From assembly GCA_016748015.1 (NCBI GenBank), contig JAAOMT010000211.1:1-47966 (forward strand): a DNA stretch of 47,966 bases, written 5' to 3'. The stretch's first letter is position 1, and each line of letters starts with the position of its first letter. The notes under the pieces were generated by a model. It saw only the letters and a list, made by a program, of their open reading frames with translations, was not told the origin of the DNA and searched no databases. The stretch is from Geosiphon pyriformis. Its lineage: Eukaryota > Glomeromycota > Glomeromycetes > Archaeosporales > Geosiphonaceae. Both the position numbers and the translations under genes were made by a program. Shown here piece after piece: positions 1 through 11,950 of this stretch.

Positions 1-1070
1 TGCTTTTTCAAGTTGGTTTAGAATTTTAAATCATCATCCAATTGTTTATAGAAGGAAATAAAATGAAAAGTGATTTAATTTCATTTAGAAAATAGAGGAT
101 TTTAATCAAAAAAAAGAATTAATTAATTAATTAATTAATTTTCCAGATAAACAGATATTTTTCGTTGAAGATTACATTTTTAATCTAGTTTCAACAATAA
201 CAACAACAACAGATATCAAATAAAAATAAATTTTTAACAATAAATACAAAATAAGAATTAGGAAAATATCTGCGGAACATGTCACTTCTTGTGGATTAAT
301 TAAGAGATTAAACAAATAATTAAGAATCTAATTTCAAGACTTAAATAAAGAATATTAATGAAATAAATTAAGAAAAATAAAAAAAGTATAAAGTATAAAA
401 ATAATTACAAAAAATAGAAGGTCGGATAGCTGATAGTGTATATATAGTTCATAGATTTTATTTTCACACCTTTTTGATAAATTAATTTTGGGAAATTTCA
501 TGTTTATGTTTATATTTATAATTAACTGTATTTTACTATTATTACTTAAACCATAACATAATTTTTTGATTAGTTTATTAAATAATTGTGATCTATCAAT
601 AATTTAGGATTTTGCATCACCCTACGCCACGAAAGTTTCGAATGTTATGATATGGGAATATTTTTCGGTAAATTAGATCTAAGCCTTCAATCTTTATAAA
701 AAGAAATCCCCGCCCAATTATTAAAAAAAAACTAGAAAGTTGTGTTCCCATTTTTGGATGGATGGATCGGTGATTGATTCAATTCACTTAAATAGGTTAA
801 TTTTTATAAATTTTAACTCTCCCCTTGGTTAAATTCAAAAAGGGATAATGACAAGAAATATGAAAGGTAATAGGAAAGATAGTTAGATTATTATACTTGA
901 GATCGATCTTCCATAGGAATTCTAATAATAAATATTTACAAAATACATTACATGATATGAATGTCATTTTAGTTATATTTAAATTTTAAACTTTTCGATA
1001 ATTTAAGTATTTAAGAGATTAAAAAACTTTGTGAGAACAGAAAACAAAGAAAAATAACAATTTTTTTAAG
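1..1070. other. AT-rich upstream region of the membrane-protein gene
   Basis: No coding region is supported here. It holds short simple repeats, an AATT run at about 119-143 and a CAA run at about 189-211. A TATAAAA motif lies near 695, followed by a short C-rich stretch. It is about 375 nt from the start codon at 1071, so it may or may not be the core promoter. Confidence 0.4.
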
Positions 1071-4000
1071 ATGAAAATGAAGCAGTTTTTCTTAACCATT
1101 TTTTTTAATCATTACCTTTTGATTATTTGGATGTTTTTAGCTTATTTTATTTCAATTACAAAGCCAACAATGAATAAAACGGTATATAAACTTGATTCCA
1201 TCGGAAGTTGTATCCTTATAGAATTATCATTGGTCCAAGATAGAACAATTATAGTTTTACTTTGGTGCCCATTTAATATGACTTTTCATTATTCCTATCT
1301 CAAGTTTACACCTGATGGCACAGCTTCTCTATATAACTGCACTGTTTTCTGTGATACCGAGACATATCATATTGAAATTTTAAACTCTAATTATATTTCA
1401 GTGACTCCTTGGGCTCAAAAACAAAGCAAACTATTTTCGTGGAATGGAACATTAATTCAAAGGTTTTTGTTTAATAACTCTTAAAGATAAAAATCTTTTG
1501 ATTTCAAAAAAAATAAACTTTATATTGATAATACATAACACTTTATACAGCGATATAGATCTATCTAAAACTGACAATACTCGATATTGTCAGTCAACAA
1601 GAAATATCCAACAAGATAAAAATTTCCTTAGGACTTGTGGAGTTAATTATACTTCGAGCAGTTACGAAATAGAATGGACTGTTTTTAATGCTCCGTAAGT
1701 TAATATACATTATATATAATATTTGAATATGAATTTCAAAGAAATAACCTTACGCATTCAATTTACATTTAGAACCTATTCAAACGAAAACATCAAACCA
1801 ATATCTGGTTCTAAAACATTTGAAAAACTTCAATTAAATACGACTTCTTCTGGTTATTCACCTTTTGCCACAATCGACGGAGGCTTCGGATTAGCTTATG
1901 TGGCTGAATTTGGTCTCAATACAAACATAACGACATACTCAGTATACGTTACATTTTGGGAGCCAGAAACAGCTGATTTTGGTCCTCATTTTCTACTCCA
2001 CCAAATTGAATCAAAATTTGGATTATATCTTAATTGTGATGCTCAAATAAATGCTGTGGGATATTATTGTGATCTGGGAAACAACCGAATATCATTTCTC
2101 CGAAGTGGGGCAGTATTAGAATACAACACTAATGATATTAATACTATTACAATCCCACTGGCTTATGGTGGATTATTAAAAATAAAAGACTTCGTGAAAG
2201 ATACAGTATTCGAATTATATGATCAAAATGAAGCTATGAATGATTCATGGAATATCTCGAGTCTGTATGATCACAATTCCTATACTATCTTATCAAACAA
2301 TACTTTTTGGGCTGTTACATCAGTCGGGACCGTCTATACTAAAAATTTACCATCCTTTTTAAAAAAAGGTTAGTAAGATTAAATGGAATGAGTTAGATTT
2401 TCATGATTTTCATTAATTTTTTTATTATTTGAACAGACACTAGATATGAAAATCCTTTTATCAATACTACCAACCCTCCTCTTAACGAAACGATTCCATT
2501 TGGGGCTCGAGAAATAAAGATTAATTATTCCGTGGAAATTGCACTTTCAAATAATAATATTTCTATCTATCAAAACAATGAAACTGAACCAATTCTGAGG
2601 CAAAGTATCTCTGCAAAGTCACAATATTGTCATGTGGATAACAAAACTATTAGAGTGGATGTTTTTGGAAGCACATTTAATCAACCGGATAAAGATTATT
2701 TTATTGTCGTCAATAATAATTTTGTGAAAGATGTACAATATAATGAAGCCATTAAAGGAATTAATAGAAATATATGGCAATTTAAAACAGGTAAACGTAC
2801 ATATTTTTTAATTTTTTCATTTCTGACAAATTTGTTTTAAAGATTAATAATTCATTGATTCATTCCTTTGTTTGTTTGTTTGTTTGTTTGTTTGTTTGTT
2901 TGTTTGTTTTTTATTTCATTTGAATGGTTTAGAAGGAAAAGAAAGCAAATATGCAGGTAAGAAGTTTTATTGTTTATTTTTTATTAGAAAATTTTTAAGG
3001 TCGCTATCTAACTAAAATACATAATATTTATTGTTATTGATTTAAGCTACCCTGATTGGACTCTTACGTCTGAATACAAATTTCTCAGATTTCAACAAAA
3101 TTAACGACGAACGAGAAGTTTTCAAAACACTTGAAGATCAATTATCTTTTACAATTCCAGTTGAAAGAAGTCGTATCAAAATTATTGATCATAAGACTGA
3201 TAAATCTAAATCAGAATCAGTAGGCCGAGCAATATTACGACTTCAAATTTCTTCAAAAAGCGGTTCTAGAAATCCAATGGAAATTGCACATGACCTCAAT
3301 GCATTAATCGAGAATAAATGGTTCACTCCCATTAGCACTTATTCACACACCGGCTTTTTAGATGAGACTTTTGGGTTCCAAGTTCAACGTGAGCGAGCAT
3401 TAATTAATCTTCATTATTTTATTTCTATTAAACTGTATATCATTTAATAATTTTTTTGTTTTTAGCAAATTTTTGGAAAAAATATAAATTTCATCTAATT
3501 GCAATTCCTATTATTGCAATAATATTAATGGCTCTATATTTTATAGGAAAAAAGAAAAATCCAAAGGTATTTGATTTATTTTTTTTGCTGTTATATTGGG
3601 ATTTAATTATTGTGGTTTAAAGTTTAAAATTAAATAAATATTTTAATAACTTTTACTAATTTTAGGGTAATAGCTCTGCAGTTGTTTCTATTATATTAAT
3701 TCTAGTCGATATCATAGTTGACATCGCATTCACAATAAAAAACGGAAAAGATGTGGGATTTTTATATTTACCAAGTTAATTCATTTTGTAAATTGTAAAT
3801 ACATCAAAAATTTAAAAACAGCAAAGATAATTAATTCGTATATTTTTTTTTGAACAGTATTATTTTTCTGGTAATACCTTTTCTTTTCAACACAGGACTG
3901 GCAGGATACATCATAATCAATGAGATTAGCATTAATAGAGAATATGTTGTATGGTTTCGGAAATTCGCAAAGCCCGCTGCCTTATTCACTATAATCTCTG

Positions 4001-4444
4001 CTGCTGATATAGATGCTCTGAATGTTTTACATTCAAAGTATGCAAACTTGGAGCTTTTCAGTGCACCGATTTCGAAAAGACTTGAAGATTTGATTTTTTG
4101 GGGTAGTACCATCAATATTTTTATTGAGGATATTCCACAATTTGTAATTCAGGTTTGATTTCAAAGATTTAGCTTTTTTTTTTCAAAATTTTGACGCTTC
4201 ACCAAATTAAATATCTTACAATTATTATTACTATTATTTCAACTAGATCATTTACCATCAAAATACCTTTCCCTACGATTTTATTCCTATAATGAGTCTC
4301 ATTATGAGCTCAGTTATCTTAACAATTAATATTATTACTCGATTTTATAACGCTTTGATTTGGTTCCGTGATCAAACTACTTTTTCACGAGTTGAACGCG
4401 AGGAAACGAATGAATTAGACTTGATAAATACTGGTTTAAAATAA
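1071..4444 (+). CDS. Ten-exon multi-pass membrane protein with large glycosylated N-terminal ectodomain
   Basis: I do not recognise a named family. Joining the exons 1071-1462, 1551-1694, 1773-2368, 2437-2790, 2933-2956, 3047-3388, 3466-3566, 3666-3774/5, 3858-4152 and 4247-4444 gives about 851 residues, with phase matching at every junction but one. A hydrophobic segment at residues 10-30 looks like a signal peptide or anchor. About 590 residues rich in Asn-X-Ser/Thr sites follow, then membrane segments near 628-646, 656-674, 689-711 and 799-816, and a charged tail. The C-terminal part contains FIEDIPQFVIQ just before the last helix. Introns are 68-142 nt with GT-AG ends, except the one between exons 8 and 9. 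The start is the first ATG of the frame; a second ATG lies two codons on. A cell-surface sensor or transporter is possible, but no function is claimed. Confidence 0.75.
2791..2932 (+). repeat. TTTG microsatellite inside an intron
   Basis: About ten and a half copies of TTTG run from 2867 to 2908, just upstream of the 3' splice site of the intron that precedes the 24-nt exon. The intron begins GTAAAC and ends TTTAG. Confidence 0.85.
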
Positions 4445-5689
4445 ACCTTTTGAAATTGTTATTATGAGTCCAATGATTTTCTTTGTTTAATAATTTTAGC
4501 TTTGAATTTAACAATATTTATCGTGAAAAGAAAATAGAAAATGTAAAAAAAAGACATAGCTTATTTTCTATATAATTTAGATTATAGAGATATACTATAA
4601 ATATATGTTTTTTAATTAAAAATTGAAATTGTTTAGTATTGAAATATTTTTAGATAAATGCTATCCATTTTCTTTTTTAGGATCTGATTGCGATTATCAC
4701 TTTCGAGCTCTCAGAAAATGGGGCTATTGGTTTTTCATTATAGATTGAAACATAATTAACTTTTTTGGGCCTTAGCATTCACTCAAAAATGGCAACTGAT
4801 AATTAATTTGCCGCATAATAAAAATAATTTTAAAGTTAGATTGGTTTCATATTATGAAGCATTTTTCTTTAAAAAAACTTTTCAAGTTATAGCTTCTTTT
4901 GATAAAAAAATCTAATTCGAGATAATTGGCGATTATCTCCTTAAATCTACTTCTAAATTAGTTTTATTGTAATTCCAAAAAACAATCATCATGAGAAAAG
5001 CAATTTTTGAATTATAGCTGGGAAAACATAGTCAGATTTTCTTTTCATGACAATTAACGCTCCCTCAAGTCAGTCGAAAAATGAAATTGCGTTTTAATTA
5101 ATGAAGCTGAAGAAATTATTTTCTGGCGAAAAAAATTAAATTATCAATATTGTATTGATAAAGAGAGATTTTTAAGAAGTTTGTCTTGCTAATAAATAAT
5201 GATTTCAAACTATTAAATCACATTCCCGAAAAGCTAGAAATTCATTCACTTTATTTACATTACATCAAAAACTATGTTTGTCATTATCCTATTGATATTT
5301 TTATTTTTAAATGAAAATCTTTTAATTTTTAACAATTTATTTGCATTTTCAATATATATCATTTATAAGAATATTTATTTAGTGCGTGAATGAATGCATT
5401 ACACATATATCATTGTGTGTGTGTGTTACATATAATCCATTTATTTTAATTTTACGCTAAAAAACAGAAACTTAACGTCACATGTTCACTTTTTACAGCA
5501 TGCTTTATATCAAGATTAATAAGGAAACACTTTATAATCAATAACTTTCACACTCAAAATAGTTATCAAATGAACTATATTTTATAGCCTATATGATACT
5601 CTTTAATATAAAATTAAAAACTAATTCCTCTCTGAAATTTTTTATCTATTCCAAGTTAAATATCATCATTGATTGCATAAATCCAAATC
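4445..5689. other. AT-rich intergenic, nothing recognised
   Basis: No open frame or RNA gene is supported. The only feature is a short TG dinucleotide run near 5414-5425. Confidence 0.4.
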
Positions 5690-6545
5690 CAACTCTAAAA
5701 AAGGTGAATAAACCAAGAAAGTTTATGAAATATTAAATATAAAAAATGAAAGGCTTATGCTTTATAGAAAATTCAGGTTTTGAGATCAATCGGTCTCAAT
5801 ATCTTGCCATATCTTTGATAACACTTTATGTCTCTTCCAAAATTAAGGCTTGTCGATTTAAGTTACAATTATCGTGAGTAGCAATAACTCTTTGTTGAGA
5901 TTCTTCTACAGTGTCATGACAAGCCGGTGTATGTTTTTTGATCATAGGATGCTTTCCATTAATCACATCAAATTGCATGTGAATAGGATCTGTATTATTC
6001 AAAAGTTCTTTCTCCCCAAATAATTTCACAGAAAATGATGGCAAAGCTGAATATATTGTTATACTTAATATGAGGAACCCTTGCAAATCTTGGGTACAAG
6101 ATACTCAAAAATATCATAAATATTACCAGACTGTGGAGAATAATTGGCATGGCAACAGAATCCAAGATCAGAAATGACGACTTTTAAGGTTTTGTTTTCA
6201 AAACATGAATATTTCGAGAATTTAAGTCCTCATGCACCAGATTTGAATCATGTCACTAGCAATTCCAAAAAGCATATGAAGAACCATTTCCCAAATAAGA
6301 GTTGTTTCGTTCATCTTGAGAAAAGTTCAGAGTTACTCATCCATTTTAATAGCAACATCCAAGTTGTATTGTGCATTTTGATTTTCTGCCTCTCTGCTTT
6401 TGAATAGCTTCTAAATTTTTCACTGTTCCTCATTTATTTCGGATAATATATTCTAATATTGGCTTGTGGACTTGGATTTCCCACTTTTTCTAGATCTTTC
6501 ATTTGTTTCCAGTCTATTTGCATACACAATGTTCTTTTTCAATCA
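5690..6545 (-). pseudogene. Relic of a Sel1-repeat/protein-kinase gene
   Basis: On the minus strand the sequence parallels the broken kinase gene at 20.7-22.1 kb. The end of the kinase domain (DPIH..FDVINGKHPMIK and EESQQRVIATHDNCNLN) lies at about 5825-6086, and the remains of the catalytic loop and DLG region at about 6130-6260. From about 6335 to 6545 the sequence becomes Sel1-repeat-like, with phrases also found at 22.2-22.5 kb. The kinase N-lobe and linker are missing between the two parts, so an internal deletion is likely. Frameshifts and stops break every frame. Confidence 0.7.
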
Positions 6546-7440
6546 AAATATAACTTCAACTTCGAGGCACTAACTCCTTAATGAAATAGATTTCTTTTAA
6601 ACAACATTTTTTAAAACTGAGTTATTTTTTAATAAACTCAGACTATCTAATTTTTTTCCTTATTTTATTTAGCCAATTGGAAAACCTTATTTATACTCTT
6701 TATTAAATTCCCAATATCCAAAAATATACAATTGAAAATACTTTTTAATCTATTAATGACATTATATTTTTTTGCTCTGTTTCCCAAAAATTTTCGGTTT
6801 GCATTTAAAAAAGTATATTTTTTCAACTAAATTTAACTAATAAAAGTTTTTTAAAACTTTAAAATTATTCAAAACATTCTTAATAAAAACAATTAATTTT
6901 ATCATTGATTTAACATATTACACCCAAAAAAAGAAAATTCTATTTCCATAAATTTCATCAGAATATTTTTTTTATGCTTCTTTTTACATGTCATATTCTT
7001 GAGATATGAAAAAAGAAAAAGGTTTTAATTGTACAATAAAGCTAATATGATATAGTAATAATATAGCTAACCTCTAATAAAGTAATCAGCAATTATTTTT
7101 TATATATTATTTTTAATAATAAATAATCTAAATTTTTTGAATTTTAATATTTTTTTTACATTTTTAAATAGTAAAATATTTTACCATTTTATATATATAC
7201 TCTTATAATCTAAAAAGTAAAAGTTATGTAAAATCAAGAATATTTTTAATTCTTGTGGAATTGAGCCAAAATAGTTAGTGTTAAACATCTCACTCAAATT
7301 TTTTAAAGGTAAAAGAGACTTTTAAATAATTAATTGTTTGAGAAGCATGAATTTTAATTCGTTCAATGCTATAAACAAAATAATTTAGAAAAGAGATTAA
7401 TTATATAATACAGAGTAACTTTTTTAATACGTGAAATAGA
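6546..7440. other. AT-rich intergenic, nothing recognised
   Basis: Mostly A/T homopolymer runs; no coding signal or RNA gene was seen. Confidence 0.4.
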
Positions 7441-7445
7441 TTTCA

Positions 7446-7458
7446 TGTTTATATATAA
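7446..7458 (+). promoter_or_regulatory. Candidate TATA box of the small secreted-protein gene
   Basis: The motif TATATAAA lies about 140 nt upstream of the ATG at 7599. It is followed by a pyrimidine-rich leader, as in expressed fungal genes. In such AT-rich DNA a chance match is possible. Confidence 0.3.
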
Positions 7459-7598
7459 ACGAACTCTTTCCGCTGTAATTTTATTCTTAATTCAAGCTTT
7501 CATCCTTTAAACATCAGAAGATTTAAAAAGCACTCGATCAAAGAATTTTCAACCATAATTCAAATACCTCCCATTCTTTACTAATTCACTCTATCAAA

Positions 7599-7786
7599 AT
7601 GGCTAAAATCTCCCTTGCTTTGACTACTGTTCTGCTACAATTCTCGTTTTGTCAGTGGTTTTTCCTTTAATAAATACATCTTCATATATTGGCAACTAAA
7701 ATAACAATAATGGCAATTGGAACAAAGGTAACAACAATGGTGTCAATAACGGAAATGCCAACAGGATTAATAATGAAAACAAATAA
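7599..7786 (+). pseudogene. Small Asn/Gly-rich secreted-peptide gene, probably broken
   Basis: The ATG at 7599 opens a convincing signal peptide, MAKISLALTTVLLQFSFCQ. After a GT at 7655 the frame is lost. Downstream, about 7700-7786, lies a strongly biased stretch reading NNNNGNWNKGNNNGVNNG and ending in a TAA stop at 7784. This looks like a leader exon, a short intron and an Asn/Gly-rich mature peptide. However, no AG acceptor restores the frame: the only candidate, at 7727, gives an immediate stop. It is therefore either a recently broken small secreted protein or a gene with an acceptor I failed to identify. No function can be assigned. Confidence 0.4.
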
Positions 7787-8689
7787 ACCGATATTCTTAA
7801 TGGCAAAATCAAAAAAATCCTTCCACGGTCATTAGAAAATATTATTTCTTGTATAAAATATTTTCTCTCTTTGAATTAATCTTGGGAAGTTGTCCTTTTA
7901 GATTACTAAATTCTACTGATTAATCCACTAGTTCTTGATAGCAACCAAATGAATAACAAAGTAAATTTTCAGTTTTTAAAAATATTTATCGCTTGTAATC
8001 TTTACAATAATCATATACTCAACAAAATAAATTTTGATATAAATTAAAATAAAAAGGTTTTTGAAATTTCCACTAGAAAATAATCTAAAAAGATTATTTT
8101 CAGATAATCACTCATTTTTTCTTTCGATTCTCACTGAGTTTAAATTCTAATGTTGATGATTTCATTAATTAAATCAATCTCCTTGAGAGGTGAAATAATG
8201 ATTAGCCTGACAACATGTTATGAAACTAATCATTTCATAATTTAACACTTCCATACAATTTTGTTTAGTGAAATAGTTAGACGTGTAATGTGGCAGAGAC
8301 ATTTTTCTCTGTTCCATTAAAAAATAAAGATAACCGTTTTTTCTCTGACTGATAAAAGAGATATTGCTATTTTACCTACTACTAAGTTCCAATCTGGTGA
8401 TGAAAAAGTAGTAAAAGAGCTTTTAAGAGTAAAAATATTCTAGTTCCTAAACTGGAATGAAATAAAGGAGCAGGTTGAGAAGAAAAACCTGGTAATCACC
8501 ACCAAGAAAATTTAAAGTTAGATTTTATTCAAATAGATTAACAAATAGCTATAAAAGTCGCTCCAGCAATTATAGGCTGAGTTGATATAAAGGCTTTCAT
8601 CATCACTGATTTTTGATAATTTTTTAGGCTATGATATATTTTTAAAAGTAAATAAAGAACTAGTCCCTCATTGCTAATTTAACTAAACG
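7787..8689. other. AT-rich intergenic, nothing recognised
   Basis: No supported gene. Several stretches are less AT-biased, for example 8280-8480, but all frames are closed and no motif was recognised. Confidence 0.35.
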
Positions 8690-8960
8690 CCAAATCCAAC
8701 TCTGAAAAAAGGCTTTAATATTAAAAAATTCTCAAAAAGATTAAATAATGACAATTGAAAAGCTTACCATTTGTTGAAAATGTAGGTTTCTAGATTAATC
8801 GGCTTGTATATTTTGTCGTATCTTGTATCTCTTTGGAATTAAGTTTTTTTTCACAGACAGGTTCATTAAAGTTACAGGTATTGTGTCCAGCGATAACTCT
8901 TTATTGAAGCTCTTATGCAGTGTCACGACTAGCCGGATTATCATCCCAATTTTTTTTAAT
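8690..8960 (-). pseudogene. Second relic of the kinase 3' end
   Basis: On the minus strand this segment repeats the last part of the kinase genes at 5.7-5.9 kb and 20.7-20.9 kb, including the stretch for EMI.KNW.D and the tail around ..NCNLNE. Similarity to 5690-5935 continues past the coding end, so the shared unit includes the 3' flank. Only the C-terminal tail survives, and frames are broken. Confidence 0.6.
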
Positions 8961-9204
8961 CATTTCCTGAACACATTGAAATATGCTTTTATTACAAAGC
9001 TTGTTACAAAAAATATTTAACCGGCTGCAAGCTATATAATTGCTATTTCATACATAAAAATATTTACTTCAATTGTCCAATGAATAATGCAGTGGAACGA
9101 AACTTTTAACTATTGTCGTTCTGTCCATAACTGTCTTACTGTTCCAAATGTTGTCAAATGGATTAACATAGGCTTTTAGTATTATATCCAGTTCTTTTCT
9201 AATC

Positions 9205-11605
9205 TCAGGAGAAAGACAGACAAATGGTGCCAGTGAGAAGACAGTCAGACTCGTCTTGCTTCATCCACTCGGGCCGATGAAATCCTTCCATCTTGTCTCG
9301 CAAGGACCAATAGAAACATAGGTGCGGGAATGATGGCATCGTTGCCAGATCCATTCCTCTGAATATATATTGCGGTTTCATCTTATAGGTTGAGTCTTTG
9401 GTGTAATGAGCATCTCCCCATGAAACATCTCTGTTCTTTACTGATATTGTAACATAAGTGAATTGAGCATTCCGTCGTTTGAGTGGGATGAGAAGGTCGA
9501 CACCAAGTTGGTTGAACTTCAGAATTGCGGCTGCACCCCGTCTAAACAGTCGTGCAAGCAATCCGCTATCAGGAGTGTATTCTACCTGTATGAAATGGGT
9601 AAAGCATAGAACGGATTCCAGTAATATTTTATCCGTTAGTTGTGAATAGGGCATCAAGATCACCAAACAAGGCAGACAAGAATTCCTTGAGAGATAATTC
9701 TCTTGTGTAAAGTCTATCTTTGCCCCAACTCTTTTGTACGCATTTCCGCCATGCGATTATTAGGATAAGTCTTGCAACAAGTTCGCCACGGTAACCGGCA
9801 TCAACGAATTCACATTGAAATGATGTTGCAAACAGCTGAAGGACCTTCACTAGTGTCGCATCACTGTCTATAAGTCTAAAAGCAGCTTCAGCGAGGATAG
9901 GCTCAGATGGATACATCACGAGCATTTGGCTTCTGTCCTCTTTGATGGAAATACAGGTAGCCATGTGGCTACTCACTAGCAGATGTGATAAATGCGGTTG
10001 TGGTGATATATCCACAGAAATCAGTACAGACATAATAGCGATAGCCATGGCCAACTGTTCATCAACTGTTTTAGCAGTAGAAAGGATGCTCTGCAAATTA
10101 GTAGTCACAGTGCCACCAAGCAACTTTCTTTTTGCGGTTTCAACTGCTCTTCCAATTGACAAGCCAGACTTAAGCAATGCAGTCCACAAGGCACGACCTA
10201 GGAAAAACCTGTCAGTTGGATTCTCCACTTGTCCCATGAACAATGCATCTATTGTTGAAACATCAATGAATGGCGGAAGCAACTTAAGTGGCTTGGTAGT
10301 TGGGAGCCGTAGGGAAGGGTCACGTTCCTCAGCTGATACGAAATTGGACAGACAATCAGCTGTATCTAACATAACGCACATAAAGTTCTTCCATCCGATA
10401 TTTTGCAAAGCACGTCGAATGATCCTGAATAGAGATCGTTCCTTTGTTTTGTGAATTGTCGTGGTCAGAATGCGTGCCTCATCTAGACACAGCATAAATT
10501 TGAGTGTGGGTGCTTCAGAGGTTATATATAGTTGCTTGGGAATACTCTCCATCTTTGGGGGACTTGCATCGAGCGCATGTTGTAGGTCAGTGGTAACGCC
10601 AGTCCAGAACCTCTTCTCTTTGCTGGGATCCATCTGCATTTCCCAACATTCGGAAGGCGTCAGACTATCTTGAATCATGCGACCAAGTGCGGCAACCGTG
10701 CATTCCAAAAATGTCTCAAACCAGCTGACTTTTGCGAACGTCATTTCCTCAAGAATTTTGGATGCAATGCTCGACCGAGGAGGATAGCCTGTGCTCATTG
10801 GTAGCCGAAAGCACACATATAAAACATAGACATCTTGTGCGATCTCTGCGATGAGGCGGGACTTCCCGTAGCCGGAGCTCTGAATCAATGCAATATATGG
10901 AGAGTAACTATCATCCTCGTGACACTTCGACAAACAAAATTTGATGTGACTGTGAAAGTTTGCAACGAAATTCTGGCTGTTCACAAACTTGTACTTGAAC
11001 GCATCTGCGACTAAATCCTTGTCGCTTTCACTTTCAGCATCATCTGTACGAGCCTTCTTCGCCTGACGCTCAGCCCCTTTCAGCATAACCATAGAAGAAA
11101 GAGAAAGGAAGGAAAAAAAAGTAGTTAGCAAACAGAATATCAAAGTAATGGATGAAAACAGATACATTGAAATATAATACCATTTATTATCTCTATTCTA
11201 TACGTCCCAACGCGCGTGTTGTAATTCATTCCAACTATTTTCACAATATGATATTATTTACTAATTTTTGATCGTGAATCAACAGATGGTTGCAATATTT
11301 GCTCACTAATTACCTTCCTCTTCGCTTTTAAGTTTTTCAACCAAAGCAGCAATTGTCATTGCTGGTCCCAATTTCATGCCATCTTGCATAAGTTTTTCTT
11401 CAGTTAACAATAGGAAGTCTTGACCGGCAATCCTGTTAGTCTTGATTATATCGAGATCTTCTTTTATAAGGAATAACTCTTCGCTCTTTTTCTTAAGAAA
11501 CTCATTAACTTGTTGCGGAGCCCACTTCTTAATTTCTACAACTTCCTCAATGCCAAGGTCCTCTAAATCCATTTTTTTCGTAGATAACAATGAGTGATTC
11601 TCCAA
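9205..11605 (-). CDS. SAM domain - P-loop NTPase - probable PD-(D/E)XK nuclease protein (CR/Crinkler-type)
   Basis: Three exons are inferred: 11605-11314, 11076-9664 and 9581-9205, giving 693 residues in phase. Exon 1 is a SAM domain (about 11-95, with NRIAGQDFLLLTEEKLMQDG). Exon 2 begins with a basic patch (RQAKKAR, about 102-108) and carries a Walker A motif, SSGYGKSRL (GYGKS about 166-170), and a Walker B-like LCLDEA (about 293-298). Exon 3 reads GVDLLIPL..TYVTISVKN: Asp597 followed by SVK at 615-617 fits the D...(E/Q)xK core of restriction-endonuclease-fold domains, with Ser in place of Glu/Gln. This NTPase-plus-nuclease order is known in CR (Crinkler-RHS-type) effectors; a SAM header is my inference. 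Intron 1 (237 nt) contains GCTAAC and a long pyrimidine tract. Intron 2 (82 nt) ends CAGGTAG; a one-base frameshift is the alternative. The body is visibly GC-richer than its surroundings. Confidence 0.65.
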
Positions 11606-11950
11606 AAAATAATACTCGTACCAAGTCTACTTTACCTTGAGTTAGTTCTGATTTCAGGGGAGCAGGGGTGCTTTAAAAGTTTTGGTTCTTATCTGTTTTC
11701 TTTCTTTTAATTTCTATAATCGAATCAGCCGAAGAAGTACTAGCTTTGCCTTCATAGCTTGGAAAAGTGATACATAAAAATCTATTTCGGCTGTGAAACA
11801 TTTTATGCTAATTGACCATTCACTTTTTTTATCTTGTGTAACCGAAATTATGTACATATTTATTAAGCCACCAAGGCTAAAGAAAGTAAAATTGTTATTT
11901 TTTATATAAAATTTAATAAATAAATAATTTTTTAAAGAGTTTTTATACAA
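11606..11950. other. Upstream region of the SAM-NTPase gene
   Basis: Base composition falls from moderate to very AT-rich across this interval. No gene is supported; open frames here look accidental. Confidence 0.4.

Noticed and set aside
9629-9666. A simple frameshift between the NTPase and its C-terminal part
   Set aside because: An in-phase 82-nt intron with a CTAAC branch-like motif fits and matches the usual intron size here. The frameshift remains a second choice.
9942-10673. Plus-strand open frames of 170 and 70 codons
   Set aside because: They lie entirely within the minus-strand NTPase exon and show no domain; they are antisense shadows.
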